A stretch of DNA of 64,000 nt from Rhizobium sophorae (GCF_013087515.1 NZ_JABFCN010000002.1:99696-163695), one strand, 5' to 3'; positions 17,311 to 25,989 are shown, numbered from the stretch's first letter. The notes: generated from the letters alone by a model not told the origin. Program-made: numbers and translations.

Positions 17311-18242
17311 TCCGGAAGGGGAATGTGCTCATCCCGGTCGTTGATCGGGAGGTCAAAGCGTCCCTTGCCCCAGTTCTGCGCACGCCATTCGTCTTTGGCT
17401 TCTTCGATGCGCTCCTTCGAAGAGGCTACGAAGTTCCACCAGATGTATCGTGGCCCTGCAAGCGTTGCACCGCCGAGGATCATGAGACGCGCGCCTCGGC
17501 TACCCGCTGCGACTGTGATCTTGTCGCCGGGGCGGAACACCATCATCTGCGGTGCCTCGTAGTCCCGGCCGGCGATCGAGATCGAACCTTCGACGATGTA
17601 GATGCCTCTGTCCTCGTGATTGTCCGGCAACGGCAGGCGGCTTCTTTGTTCCAAGGTCACGTCGGCGTAAAATGTCTCGGAGAACAAGGTGGCGGGCGCG
17701 ATCTCGCCGTAGGCGTTTCCGAGGATAAGGCGGACAGAGACGCCCTGATCCTCGATGAACGGCAATACCTCTTTGCCGTGGTGCTCAAAGGTGGGGTCCA
17801 TGTCTTCGTGGCTTTCGGGCAGAGCGAGCCAGGTCTGTATCCCGAACAAGCTGTTAGGCCCGGTTCGGGCCGCTGCCGTCGTGCGCTCCGAATGTGACAC
17901 GCCGCGGCCAGCTACCATCCAGTTCAGCTCGCCGGGACGGATGATCTGGTCAGCTCCGGTGCTATCGCGGTGGTGAAAGTCACCGCGATAAAGGTAGGTG
18001 ACCGTGCCGAGGCCGATATGCGGGTGCGGCCGAACGTCGATGCCCTGCCCGATCAACAGCTCGGCCGGCCCGGCCTGGTCGAAGAAGATGAACGGCCCGA
18101 CCATCTGCCGCTTTGGTGCGGGCAAAGCGCGCCGAACCTCGAAACCGCCAATGTCGCGCGACCTCGGCACTATAAGGGTTTCGATCGCGTCGAAGCCAAC
18201 TTTATCGGGACAACCTGGTTCAATTGCGGGGTTCCAGCTCAT
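17307..18242 (-). CDS. Pirin family protein
   Basis: A 311-residue bicupin. The N-terminal cupin contains the metal-binding pattern of pirins (DVRPHPHIGLGTVTYLYRGDFHHRDS, with the two His of HPH, a later His and the Glu-type position) and PGELNWMVAGRGVSHSERT. The C-terminal cupin follows from about residue 180 and ends in WWNFVASSKERIEEAKDEWR, the usual pirin tail. Bacterial pirins have been linked to redox sensing and quercetinase-like activity; the role here is not known. It is the first gene of an operon with a GNAT and two unknown paralogues. Confidence 0.93.
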   Translation of the reverse strand: MSWNPAIEPGCPDKVGFDAIETLIVPRSRDIGGFEVRRALPAPKRQMVGPFIFFDQAGPAELLIGQGIDVRPHPHIGLGTVTYLYRGDFHHRDSTGADQIIRPGELNWMVAGRGVSHSERTTAAARTGPNSLFGIQTWLALPESHEDMDPTFEHHGKEVLPFIEDQGVSVRLILGNAYGEIAPATLFSETFYADVTLEQRSRLPLPDNHEDRGIYIVEGSISIAGRDYEAPQMMVFRPGDKITVAAGSRGARLMILGGATLAGPRYIWWNFVASSKERIEEAKDEWRAQNWGKGRFDLPINDRDEHIPLPE

Positions 18243-18560
18243 GCGTGTTTACCTTTCCTGTCTGCTTGCGATCCGGGACCCGCGGAGTGCGCAGGAGCCA
18301 CTGCAATTGTCCCGACGGTTCTCGAGCGAGACCACTAAAGGGCGGCCGCTGTCACGACTAGCTGCGCGGCGCGGTGAGCTGTGTCGCAATAAACGGAACA
18401 CAGCGGCGCCCAGATCCCACCGTGCGACCTCGCATCGTCCGACCAAGCATCAACCTCATTGATGGAGCTGCGGTCCGCCGACGGCCCCGACAGGCAAAGT
18501 CGGCGGCTATAATAGCTGACGCGAAGCTGGCATATAGTTGCATCAACGGACGATTGCTCC
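18243..18560. other. Intergenic region, no gene supported
   Basis: This is the region upstream of the pirin operon and downstream of the small lipoprotein gene. Short open frames exist on both strands, but none has a ribosome site or a recognisable protein. It must contain the pirin promoter; I see no clear operator or hairpin. Confidence 0.5.
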
Positions 18561-18893
18561 TTATCGACGGCACTCGCGCCGATCAGGATCCCGATGGCAA
18601 CGCTCCCTGCGCGCGCGATCGGCCATAATCTGAGCGTCTCTCGCAATCTCGGTCGTCAGCCGGGTCCGCTCGAGCGACTCCAGTTCCTCATTGTCGCGCC
18701 GACGCTGCTGTTCGAGCATGCAATTGGTATAGGCGGGTGAGCCATAGGGCGCCCCAAAGCTGTGGCAGGTATTTGCGTCCGCGTACCGCCGCTCTTCAGC
18801 CGACACGCATCCTGATAAAGCGATGCCAAGGAGGGCTATGGAGAAGACGGTTAGCGCGGTGCGATGGTGTTCGACGGAAGGGCGTTGCAGCAT
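18561..18893 (-). CDS. Small predicted lipoprotein
   Basis: A 110-residue protein with a charged N-terminus (MLQRPSVEHHRTA), a hydrophobic stretch LTVFSIALLGIALSGC and a lipobox LSGC near residues 26-29, so it should be lipid-anchored after signal-peptidase II cleavage. The mature part has several cysteines (CHSFGAPYGSPAYTNCMLEQQRR) and a strongly charged helical C-terminus ending RRERCHRDPDRRECRR. I do not recognise a specific family; similar Cys/Arg-rich small lipoproteins are common in rhizobia. It stands alone between the pirin operon and the monooxygenase region. The function is unknown. Confidence 0.65.
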   Translation of the reverse strand: MLQRPSVEHHRTALTVFSIALLGIALSGCVSAEERRYADANTCHSFGAPYGSPAYTNCMLEQQRRRDNEELESLERTRLTTEIARDAQIMADRARRERCHRDPDRRECRR

Positions 18894-18974
18894 TCTGTTG
18901 ATCTCTTGAGGAATGGCGTTGCCAGTTTCTTTGGCGACAGGACGAGCAAGGCAGTGCGGTGCTCCGCAAGCCCG

Positions 18975-19069
18975 CCCATTGACTTAGTGATCCCCGGTCG
19001 ACGTGCTGCTGGGGAAACGCCCGCGGCATCGGCAACTTCGACAAAAGTCCGCAGATCTTCGCTGTCCAC
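18975..19069 (-). pseudogene. Remnant of a LysR-family regulator (N-terminal HTH only)
   Basis: The reverse strand reads VDSEDLRTFVEVADAAGVSPAARRPGITKSMGGL. This closely parallels the first 33 residues of the intact LysR gene about 1.5 kb away (LDIDDLRTFVEVADAGGVSAAAQRLGVSKSMVSR). After that the frame diverges into unrelated sequence, and the effector-binding domain is absent. Helix residues needed for DNA binding are already lost (SMGGL for SMVSR). It sits just downstream of the monooxygenase gene, on the same strand, so it looks like the leftover of a second copy of the regulator. Confidence 0.7.
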
Positions 19070-19103
19070 TCGGTGTTCCCCGTTTGGCGGCACAGCTTGA
19101 GAT

Positions 19104-20141
19104 CTATGCCCGTCGTGTTGCCCTGACGATTGGCGCAACCTCCGTGCCCAGAAGTTCGATCGATGTCTTCATCGCTGAAGTGTCGAGAGAGGCCGTGCTC
19201 ATTTGGAAGGTGATGCGTGAGACGCCGCCAAGTGTCTCACTGGCCTGCAACATCTTGGCTGCAACGGTCTTCGGGTCACCGATCAGGAATGCGCCCTCTG
19301 GACCTGCCATGGCTTCGAACTGCTGCCGCGTCGGTGGCGACCAGCCACGCTCACGACCTATATTCGTTGTCAGATGCGCCCAACCAGGGAAGAAGGCGTC
19401 CTTCGCTGCAGCATTGGTCTCTCCGACAAAGCCCATCGCGTGAACGCCAACCTTCAGCGTCTCGGCGCTGTGTCCCGCGCGCTTGCCAGCTTCACGGTAA
19501 AGATCGACAAGCGGTCGGAAGCGCTCGAAGCTCCCGCCGATGATCGCGACCATCAATGGAAGGCCAAGCGTACCGGCGCGGGCGAAGGATTGCGGCGTGC
19601 CACCTGCGCCGATCCATATCGGGAGCTGTGGCTGATGCGGACGCGGAAAGACACCTTGCCCCTGAAGCGGCGGGCGAAAGCGACCTTCCCAAGTCACGTC
19701 GGTCGTCTCGCCAAGCCTGAGCAACAGGTCGAGCTTCTCCGCAAAGAGGTCGTCATAGTCCCGTGTGTCGAGGCCGAATAGCGGATAAGCCTCGACGAAA
19801 GAACCTCGCCCGACAACGACTTCGGCACGACCTTTGGAAATCAGATCGAGAGTCGCAAACTCCTGAAAAACCCGCACCGGGTCGGCGGCGCTTAGAACGG
19901 TCACCGCGCTCGTCAACCTGATCCGGCTGGTCCGAGCCGCTGCCGCCGCCAGAATAACGGTCGGCGCGGAGTCGAGAAACTCCCCGCGATGATGCTCGCC
20001 TATGCCGAACACGTCCAGCCCGACACGGTCTGCGACTTCCACTTCCTCGATGAGCTCGGCCATACGAACTGTGGGCGACGGAAGCTTGCCTGTCGCAGGA
20101 TCAGGGAGGATGGCCGCAAAACTGTCGATACCGATTTGCAT
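19104..20141 (-). CDS. LLM-class flavin-dependent oxidoreductase (luciferase-like monooxygenase)
   Basis: A 345-residue TIM-barrel flavin monooxygenase, starting MQIGIDSFAAILPDPATGK. Family landmarks are DVFGIGEHHRGEFLDSAPTVILAAAAART, LTSAVTVLSAADPVRVFQEFATLDLISKGRAEVVVGRGSF and PIWIGAGGTPQSFARAGTLGLPL. It probably uses reduced FMN and O2 on an unknown substrate. An AGGGATCT ribosome site supports the ATG; a longer in-frame reading upstream was rejected. It is divergent from a LysR gene that is likely its regulator. A partial copy of its C-terminal half lies about 4 kb away. Confidence 0.92.
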   Translation of the reverse strand: MQIGIDSFAAILPDPATGKLPSPTVRMAELIEEVEVADRVGLDVFGIGEHHRGEFLDSAPTVILAAAAARTSRIRLTSAVTVLSAADPVRVFQEFATLDLISKGRAEVVVGRGSFVEAYPLFGLDTRDYDDLFAEKLDLLLRLGETTDVTWEGRFRPPLQGQGVFPRPHQPQLPIWIGAGGTPQSFARAGTLGLPLMVAIIGGSFERFRPLVDLYREAGKRAGHSAETLKVGVHAMGFVGETNAAAKDAFFPGWAHLTTNIGRERGWSPPTRQQFEAMAGPEGAFLIGDPKTVAAKMLQASETLGGVSRITFQMSTASLDTSAMKTSIELLGTEVAPIVRATRRA

Positions 20142-20540
20142 TATGAGATCCCTAGAAGTTTGTGGGGCGATTGCCTGCGACCGACGCTGCAAGTTCGCTA
20201 TGGCACCCGAGCAATGTTCGGAGCAAGGAAGCCGCGAAGAAACCAGCCATGCCACCAACGCCTGAAGCGCAGTGAGAATCAGGCAGAGTGCTACAGGGTG
20301 AATTTGCACCCGAACCAGAACCAGGCCGCCGCCGATTGCCAAAACAGATAAAAGACGAGCTCTATACCGATCTCCCGCCAGTCGGGGTTGGGGGCATAGC
20401 TTTTGCGTTCAAGATTCCTACTCCTGGGATCTACAGGCGCGCGACAGCACCGCTACAGACCCCGCCCAGACTGTCATTTCAGTTCATGGTGCGGTAGTCC
20501 TCGTTCCCGCTTAACTGTGTCGCGAAATGAGGAACGCAAA
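20142..20540. other. Divergent promoter region between monooxygenase and LysR genes
   Basis: This 399-base gap is long for a LysR-type divergent promoter. The reverse strand keeps an open frame with a hydrophobic run (ALCLILTALQALVAWLV), which could be the eroded end of a membrane-protein gene, but it has no start site and merges with the monooxygenase frame. I call no gene. LysR-type binding sites are expected but no single convincing dyad stands out. Confidence 0.4.
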
Positions 20541-21425
20541 TTGGACATTGATGACCTGCGGACTTTCGTCGAAGTTGCTGATGCCGGAGGCGTTTCAGCC
20601 GCGGCGCAGCGGCTTGGTGTGTCGAAGTCGATGGTGAGCCGACGGCTTGTTCGGCTGGAGGAGGAGCTTGGTGTCCAGCTGCTGGTAAGGACCACCCGGG
20701 GAGCCTCTCTTACGGAGGCAGGGACTACGTTTCGGGATTATGCAGCCAGAGTCTCTGCCGAGATTGACGTGGCCAGGGAAACGCTCCTGCCCGAAGGCGA
20801 GCTGCGCGGGCGCTTGCGGATTGCCGCGCCGCTGTCATTCGGCCCAACCCACCTGGCCCCCGTGATAGCGGAAATGGCGAGGCGCCACCCGCTTGTGCAC
20901 ATCCAGACCTGTTATAGCGATCGGGTCGTCGACCTCGTCGCGGAAGGCTATGATTGCGCCATACGATTGGGTTACCTTCAAGACTCCAATCTGATCGCAA
21001 AACGCGTCGGGCCGCTTTATGGAAAGCTGGTTGCGAGCCCCGACTATGTAGAACGGTTTGGCGCTCCTGAGAAGCCGGACGATCTCGTTGCTCATCAAGC
21101 GCTCATGCAGGGCACTGAGGCGTGGCAGTTTTTGGATGGTGAGAAAATCGTCAATGTTAATCCGCGAGGGCGCTTCAAGGCTGACAATGCCGTGGCTCTC
21201 GTGGCGGCGGCGGTAGCGGGTCTCGGAATAGCATGGCTCCCTGATGGGATCACCGATCAATATATTGCGTCAGGCGCGCTTTTGAACCTTATGCCACGCC
21301 ACCCGCCACCCCCGGCAGGCATTTACGTTGTGCGCCCGCCCGCTCAGTATCCCGCCAGAAAGGTACGCGTGCTGACTGAAATGTTGATCGAGTGTTTCGA
21401 CCATGGCGCGACCTCGGAAGGCTAG
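20541..21425 (+). CDS. LysR-family transcriptional regulator
   Basis: A 294-residue regulator, probably starting at a TTG codon (MDIDDLRTFVEVADAGGVS) preceded by GAGG at 8 bases; no ATG fits the family's N-terminus. The winged HTH is at residues 1-60 (SAAAQRLGVSKSMVSRRLVRLEEELGVQLLVRTTRGASLTEAG). The effector domain (from about 90) belongs to the CrgA/DsdC-like group (LRIAAPLSFGPTHLAPVIAEMARRHP). It is divergent from the flavin monooxygenase gene, its likely target. A broken copy of its HTH lies beyond that gene. Confidence 0.9.
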   Translation: MDIDDLRTFVEVADAGGVSAAAQRLGVSKSMVSRRLVRLEEELGVQLLVRTTRGASLTEAGTTFRDYAARVSAEIDVARETLLPEGELRGRLRIAAPLSFGPTHLAPVIAEMARRHPLVHIQTCYSDRVVDLVAEGYDCAIRLGYLQDSNLIAKRVGPLYGKLVASPDYVERFGAPEKPDDLVAHQALMQGTEAWQFLDGEKIVNVNPRGRFKADNAVALVAAAVAGLGIAWLPDGITDQYIASGALLNLMPRHPPPPAGIYVVRPPAQYPARKVRVLTEMLIECFDHGATSEG

Positions 21426-21475
21426 GTCGGATCGACATTCAGGATTGAACTAAGCCGCTGTCGCGGCGATTGGGG

Positions 21476-21814
21476 CTAACTTTGACTGAGTCGCCTGACT
21501 GATTGGATGGTGGTGTTGCCCTTCTCTCTGAATACGAGCCCGATCCGATCCCCGCGCATTGGGTCTTCCAATCGCGACGATTCGAAGGTGGCGCCTTACG
21601 CGCATTCATAGACTTCGCCGTGCCTCTCCTGCGAAAAATCGGTTAGCGGCACAATGACGCCGTCTTCGTGAAGCGGTTGAGGCATTAGAACGCGACCGCT
21701 GCGGAGGTTGATGAGCCCTTCATTGCCTTCCGGCCGATGGCAGCCGGACGCCAGGTCATAGAGGACTACAGATACGCCGGCCCTTCGCTGCGCTGCCATC
21801 CGGTAACACGTCAC
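21476..21814 (-). pseudogene. Interrupted small gene of unknown function (in-frame stop)
   Basis: The reverse strand carries a frame of about 112 codons with a single internal TAA at 21596-21598. Before the stop it reads like a real protein (EGLINLRSGRVLMPQPLHED, IVPLTDFSQERHGEVYECA). After the stop the same frame continues equally well (GATFESSRLEDPMRGDRIGL, then VFREKGNTTIQSVRRLSQS) up to a normal TAG. Codon choice looks like coding sequence on both sides. I do not recognise the family. A sense codon changed to a stop is the simplest reading; two separate small genes are less likely. Confidence 0.5.
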
Positions 21815-21851
21815 TGAAGCCGCAGATATGGCCGTGTTTTATTGTATTGAC

Positions 21852-21871
21852 ATATCGGTAAATCTCGATAT
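21852..21871. promoter_or_regulatory. Putative ArsR operator upstream of its own gene
   Basis: Inverted repeat ATATCG-N8-CGATAT ending 9 bases before the ArsR start codon, overlapping the probable -10/ribosome-site region. The half-site ATATCGG reappears in the second palindrome before the neighbouring oxidoreductase gene, suggesting a shared repressor. Confidence 0.55.
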
Positions 21872-21880
21872 TATTAGGGT

Positions 21881-22183
21881 ATGGAATTGCTCGAAATATT
21901 CAAAGCCCTCTCAAATCGGACACGTCTTGAAATCGTGCAGGGTTTGAAGGATCCCGTGAAGAACTTCCCTCCGCAGGATGAAGGTGACGTTCATACGGTG
22001 GGGGTCTGCGTTAGTAGTATACAGGAGGGTGTCGGACTGTCGCAGTCGACAGTGTCCGATTATCTTGCAACGCTGCAACGGGCTGGCCTGGTGGAAGTCA
22101 GACGCATCGGTCAATGGACTTACTACAAGCGGAACGAGGCGACTATCAGTGCTCTTGCCGAGATCATAGGGAAAGACCTGTGA
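21881..22183 (+). CDS. ArsR-family helix-turn-helix regulator
   Basis: A 100-residue winged-helix protein. It begins [25 protein letters not shown] and has the recognition region [40 protein letters not shown], as in ArsR/SmtB proteins. The classic CXC metal site of ArsR is not present; only one Cys (VGVCVSSIQ) lies before the recognition helix, so it may sense a redox or organic signal. It probably represses itself and the adjacent quinone oxidoreductase through similar palindromes. Confidence 0.9.
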   Translation: MELLEIFKALSNRTRLEIVQGLKDPVKNFPPQDEGDVHTVGVCVSSIQEGVGLSQSTVSDYLATLQRAGLVEVRRIGQWTYYKRNEATISALAEIIGKDL

Positions 22184-22196
22184 TCCTTTATCGCGA

Positions 22197-22217
22197 TATA
22201 TCGGGAATTCCCTATAT
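22197..22217. promoter_or_regulatory. Palindrome before the quinone oxidoreductase gene
   Basis: A dyad centred on the perfect GGGAATTCCC with ATATC/TATAT flanks, between the ArsR stop and the oxidoreductase start. It shares the ATATCGG half-site with the dyad before the ArsR gene. It is a likely second operator for the same regulator. Confidence 0.5.
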
Positions 22218-22244
22218 TCCTTTTTACCGAAGCGAGGATCCGCA

Positions 22245-23234
22245 ATGAAAGCGATGACACTTAACTCTTTTGGTGGCCCGGAATCGTTCGAGCTTTGCGA
22301 CGTGCCAAAGCCTGTTCCGCATGCGGGACAAGTCCTGGTGCGCGTATTTGCAACGTCGATCAATCCGTTGGATTACCAGGTTCGGCGCGGCGACTATCGC
22401 GACTTGGTACCACTTCCGGCCATTACTGGTCATGACGTATCCGGGGTCGTCGAAGCAGTCGGACCAGGCGTGACGACATTCTCTCCAGGAGACGAAGTCT
22501 GGTACACCCCGCAAATATTCGACGGTTCGGGAAGTTATGCCGAATACCACGTTGCGAACGAAAACATCATCGGAAGGAAACCCTCCTCGCTAAGCCATCT
22601 CGAAGCAGCAAGCCTGAGCCTGGTTGGCGGGACGGCGTGGGAGGCCCTGGTCGCGCGTGCGGCTTTAAGAGTTGGGGAAAGCATTCTGATCCACGGCGGC
22701 GCGGGAGGGGTCGGTCATGTTGCGATCCAGCTCGCGAAAGCCATAGGAGCGAAGGTGTTCACGACCGTACGGGAGGATAACTTCGAATTTGCACGAAGTG
22801 TTGGCGCGGACGTAGTCATCGACTACAGGAAAGAAGACTATGTCAGCGTTATAATGCGGGAAACGGGTGGCCGCGGCGTCGACGTTGTGTTTGACACCCT
22901 TGGTGGCGACACACTGTCCCGCAGCCCGGACGCGCTCGCACAACTTGGCCGAGTTGTCACGATCGTGGATATCGCACAGCCACAGAACCTCATCGAAGCG
23001 TGGGGCAAGAACGCAAGTTTTCACTTCGTTTTCACAAGACAAAACCGCGGCAAACTTGATGAGCTGAGCTCGTTGGTAGAGCGTGGTCAGCTACGACCGC
23101 ACGTTGGCGCTGTCTATTCGCTCGCTGACATCCCTCTCGCCCATGCGCGGCTTGAGAGCCCGAACAACGGTGTCCGGGGTAAAATCGTGATTGCAGTCGA
23201 CCCGTCGGCTAACTCTGCGCGTGCGAGCTCATAA
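22245..23234 (+). CDS. Zinc-independent quinone oxidoreductase (MDR superfamily)
   Basis: A 329-residue NADP(H)-dependent medium-chain reductase. It begins [23 protein letters not shown], contains [15 protein letters not shown] and the nucleotide-binding [29 protein letters not shown], and lacks the zinc-ligand pattern of alcohol dehydrogenases, which fits the quinone reductase/zeta-crystallin group. It lies 61 bases behind an ArsR-family gene on the same strand, with a candidate operator in between. That pairing is typical of stress- or electrophile-inducible reductases. The substrate is unknown. Confidence 0.92.
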   Translation: MKAMTLNSFGGPESFELCDVPKPVPHAGQVLVRVFATSINPLDYQVRRGDYRDLVPLPAITGHDVSGVVEAVGPGVTTFSPGDEVWYTPQIFDGSGSYAEYHVANENIIGRKPSSLSHLEAASLSLVGGTAWEALVARAALRVGESILIHGGAGGVGHVAIQLAKAIGAKVFTTVREDNFEFARSVGADVVIDYRKEDYVSVIMRETGGRGVDVVFDTLGGDTLSRSPDALAQLGRVVTIVDIAQPQNLIEAWGKNASFHFVFTRQNRGKLDELSSLVERGQLRPHVGAVYSLADIPLAHARLESPNNGVRGKIVIAVDPSANSARASS

Positions 23235-23388
23235 CCGCTACAATTCACTTTAAAGGTGCAACCATGATTTATGAGCTCGCTCAGCTACCCGTTCACGAGG
23301 AACACCACGCAAAGCTGCTGCCCCGATCGTACACATGAAAGGAAGCTTCAACCATGGCTTGTCGCCCTAACTTCGCATAGGCGGAACA

Positions 23389-23874
23389 TCAGCGACTTTC
23401 TGCGGAGCGGGCCCATGGATTCGAATGGAACGCCCGCATCGCGGGTGCGACCTCCGCGCCCAGAAGCTCGATCGACCGGATCATTGCGGCCGTTTCGAAG
23501 GCTGCGGACGTCATCTGGAAAGCGATGCGCGATATGCCGCCGAGCACCTCGCTGGCGTGGTGGATCTTCGCAGCGACTGTTGCGGGATCGCCGATGAGGA
23601 ACGCGCCTTGTGGGCTGACCATTTCGTCGAACTGCGCGCGGGTCGGCTGCGACCAGCCGCGCTCACGCGCGTATTTACCGATCATCTGCGCCCAGCCGGG
23701 GAAGAAGATATCGCGTGCGTCGTCATCGCTGTCCGCCACGAAGCCCACGGCATGAACGGCCACCTTCAACGTGGCGGGATCGTGGCCGGCGCGCGCTCCC
23801 GCTCCCCGATAGAGGTCAACGAGCGGACGGAACCGCTCGAAGGCGCCGTCGATGATTGCGATCATCAGCGGCAG
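23389..23874 (-). pseudogene. C-terminal half of a second LLM-class monooxygenase
   Basis: From RLPLMIAIIDGAFERFRPLV to GGISRIAFQMTSAAFETAAM the protein parallels roughly residues 194-335 of the intact flavin monooxygenase near 19-20 kb, with matching blocks such as PTLKVAVHAVGFVAD-like, FFPGWA, GAFLIGDPATVAAKI and SIELLGAEVAP. The first 190 or so residues, holding the flavin-binding barrel start, are absent: the frame instead begins in unrelated sequence immediately beside the isochorismatase gene end. No functional enzyme is expected. Together with the LysR remnant it points to an ancient second copy of the regulator-monooxygenase module. Confidence 0.8.
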
Positions 23875-23931
23875 TCGGTAGGGTGACGAAGATCCGTAAA
23901 TCGCTGCTTGCGGCGCGTCACCCCGTCCCAA

Positions 23932-24594
23932 TTAGAAGCCGGAGTTTTCCAACTTTTCCACGGGAGTGTTGAGAAGCTGCTGTTCCCACAGGAACGCGAT
24001 CCCACTGCCGGGTTCATGGTCCTTGAGCACCTCCACGAACTCGGCGACATGCTCGGTTCGAGCGTGGTCGCGCTGCCATTCGGACGCAAGAGCCAGCCAG
24101 GTCATCACATTGGCGCCGGCGGCGATCATGCGCTGAATGGCTACCTCATGAGCCTCGACGGAAACTCCGCCGCATGCATCGGTGATCACCGTAACGTCCC
24201 AGCCTTCGCCAAGGGCGTGGATCACCGGCATTGCGACGCATATCTCGGTGTAGAGGCCCGCGATGATCAGTTGCTTGCGGCCCGTCGCCTTCACCGCATC
24301 GACGACCTTCTTGTCCTCCCAGGTGTTGAGGGTGGTACGATCGATCACTTCCTGGTCGGGGAATACATTGGTGATCTGTGGGAAGATCAGACCGCCGCGA
24401 TCGGCCACAACGCTAGTAAGAATGGTCGGGACACGAAAGGCTTTTGCGGCTTTCGTCAGTCCAGCCGCATTGTTGACCACAACCTGACCGGTGTGGCTGT
24501 GGAGGTTCGCAAGCTGGAAAGGCTGATGGTCGATCAGGACGAGTACCGAATCTTCGGGACGAAGAAGCGAGTTTAGGCCGTTGCGAAAGCTCAT
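23932..24594 (-). CDS. Isochorismatase-family hydrolase (YcaC-like)
   Basis: A 220-residue cysteine hydrolase. Catalytic triad candidates are Asp22 (VLVLIDHQPFQ), a mid-protein Lys, and Cys119 in IAGLYTEICV, followed by the non-proline-cis loop EICVAMPVIHALGEGWDVTVITDACGG. It is close to the YcaC-like group of unknown substrate. The chosen ATG gives MSFRNGLNSLLRPEDSVLVL; an N-terminal extension without family resemblance was rejected. Its stop codon abuts the truncated monooxygenase fragment, marking a likely recombination point. Confidence 0.9.
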   Translation of the reverse strand: MSFRNGLNSLLRPEDSVLVLIDHQPFQLANLHSHTGQVVVNNAAGLTKAAKAFRVPTILTSVVADRGGLIFPQITNVFPDQEVIDRTTLNTWEDKKVVDAVKATGRKQLIIAGLYTEICVAMPVIHALGEGWDVTVITDACGGVSVEAHEVAIQRMIAAGANVMTWLALASEWQRDHARTEHVAEFVEVLKDHEPGSGIAFLWEQQLLNTPVEKLENSGF

Positions 24595-24809
24595 TTTAAA
24601 CCTTTGACGTTGTTGAATGGGGCTGACTTCTGGTGGCGGGCACAGTGGCGCTGCCTGCAGCAACACTCTCATCCCGATCTCAGACACGCTAGTGTCGTTA
24701 AGAGCCACACTGTGTTACTGTTTGGGGAACGCGGACTGAGACGCTGATTGCATCTCGTCCGCGGCAACAGGGTTAACGGGCCGCCTGGCTTAAGCATTTG
24801 CGCGGCCGT

Positions 24810-24903
24810 CTAGCGTAAGGTGGTGCCGGTGATCATATTGGCGTCGGGGCTTGCCAGAAATGCAACAACGTCCGTAATTTCGCGGGGTCCGCAAAGCGCC
24901 CGA
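24810..24903 (-). pseudogene. C-terminal scrap of a short-chain dehydrogenase
   Basis: The reverse strand reads ALCGPREITDVVAFLASPDA then NMITGTTLR followed by a stop. This is the standard C-terminal segment of SDR enzymes (G-x-PEEIA-DVVAFLASDDASYITG). Upstream of it there is no matching dehydrogenase: the sequence runs directly into the end of the LysR gene. Only about 30 codons survive, so this is a deletion remnant. Confidence 0.7.
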
Positions 24904-25809
24904 TTAGTTTTTCAAGCGCGCCGTCAGCTCGAGAAGGATGTCCCGGACGGCAAGGGCCGGCTCTGATAGAGGATTCTGGTCGGAAACGCACAGTGACAGG
25001 GTTTCTTCGATCCGCGGCGAGACGAGCCGGCAGATCAGCGGCTCGCTCGATTCCGATACGATGCGATCGGCGATGGCTTTCGGCATGATCGTCGCGCCGA
25101 GGCCGCTGCCCACCGCGCGGGCCAGCGTGCGGACGATTTCGACTTCCGCAACGACTTTCAAATTGGTGCGGGTGCGCGTGAAGGCGGTGTCGACTGCGCG
25201 GCGGACGAAATTGTAGGCCGGCGGCAACAGCAGCGGTATTCCGTCGAGCGCATTGATCGGAACGGGTTTCGCGTCCGCTTCGATGGCAAAGTCGCGATGC
25301 GCCACAAGGAAAAACTCCTCGCTGAGGATCGGTTCGAACCGGACGCCCTTGATCGGTCCGGTTCCGTGGAGAAGTGCCATCTCCAGCCGGCCGTTCATGA
25401 TCATCTGGCTATAGGTCTGGCCCACGCTTTCGGTCAGGTGCAGCAGAATACCGGGATGGCGTTTACGGGTTTCCGCCAGGAGGTCAACCGATAGCGTGGC
25501 GGCACTGCTGAACGGCACGAGCCCGACGGACACGCGGCCGGCAAGCGAATTGCCAGCTGCCGATGCATCCGCTTGCGCCTGCTCCATCTGCCGAAGGATG
25601 ATCTGCGCATGGCGATATACCGCATGCCCCGCATCGGTCATGCTGACGCCCTGCTGGCTGCGGATCAGCAGCTTGTGGCCGAAATGCTCCTCCAATGCCG
25701 CAAGCTGCTGGCTGAGAGCCGGCTGGGCGATGTGCAAAAGGTCCGCCGCTCGCGTGATGCTGCCGCTGTCGACGATCACGATGAAAGATTTGAGGCGTCT
25801 GATGTCCAT
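24904..25809 (-). CDS. LysR-family regulator, Nac-like
   Basis: A 301-residue LysR regulator. The start MDIRRLKSFIVIVDSGSITR, HTH AADLLHIAQPALSQQLAALEEHFGHKLLIRSQQGVSMTDAG and the sensor-domain opening GRVSVGLVPFSSAATLSVDLLAE closely resemble Nac, the nitrogen assimilation control protein of enteric bacteria. The start is an internal ATG; upstream in-frame sequence is not LysR-like. It is divergent from an SDR/amino-acid ABC transporter/RraA operon, and a Nac-style ATA-N9-TAT dyad lies in the shared intergenic region. I infer that it controls that operon. Similarity to Nac does not prove nitrogen control here. Confidence 0.9.
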   Translation of the reverse strand: MDIRRLKSFIVIVDSGSITRAADLLHIAQPALSQQLAALEEHFGHKLLIRSQQGVSMTDAGHAVYRHAQIILRQMEQAQADASAAGNSLAGRVSVGLVPFSSAATLSVDLLAETRKRHPGILLHLTESVGQTYSQMIMNGRLEMALLHGTGPIKGVRFEPILSEEFFLVAHRDFAIEADAKPVPINALDGIPLLLPPAYNFVRRAVDTAFTRTRTNLKVVAEVEIVRTLARAVGSGLGATIMPKAIADRIVSESSEPLICRLVSPRIEETLSLCVSDQNPLSEPALAVRDILLELTARLKN

Positions 25810-25974
25810 GAGGATCGGGGTACCGTTCTGATCTGCGCGGCTTACATGTTTGCAGACGCGCATTGCTTTTGCAACGCGACGCGGTCGCCCGGACCGGGGA
25901 CTGCCTGGGGCACAGACTCCGCAACGCGATGCCGACAGCAGCTCATTCTCTTCTTCAGCAGCCGTCTCGGCTCC

Positions 25975-25989
25975 ATAACCGTTGCTTAT
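25975..25989. promoter_or_regulatory. ATA-N9-TAT dyad, candidate site for the Nac-like regulator
   Basis: ATAACCGTTGCTTAT fits the ATA-N9-TAT core reported for Nac of enteric bacteria and also the general T-N11-A rule for LysR sites. It lies 76 bases before the SDR start and about 165 bases before the LysR start, a typical position for a LysR activator site. Confidence 0.45.

Noticed and set aside
20142..20342. Hydrophobic minus-strand frame continuous with the monooxygenase gene.
   Set aside because: It could be a membrane-protein remnant, but without a start site or family match it cannot be called; the monooxygenase has its own ribosome site and start.
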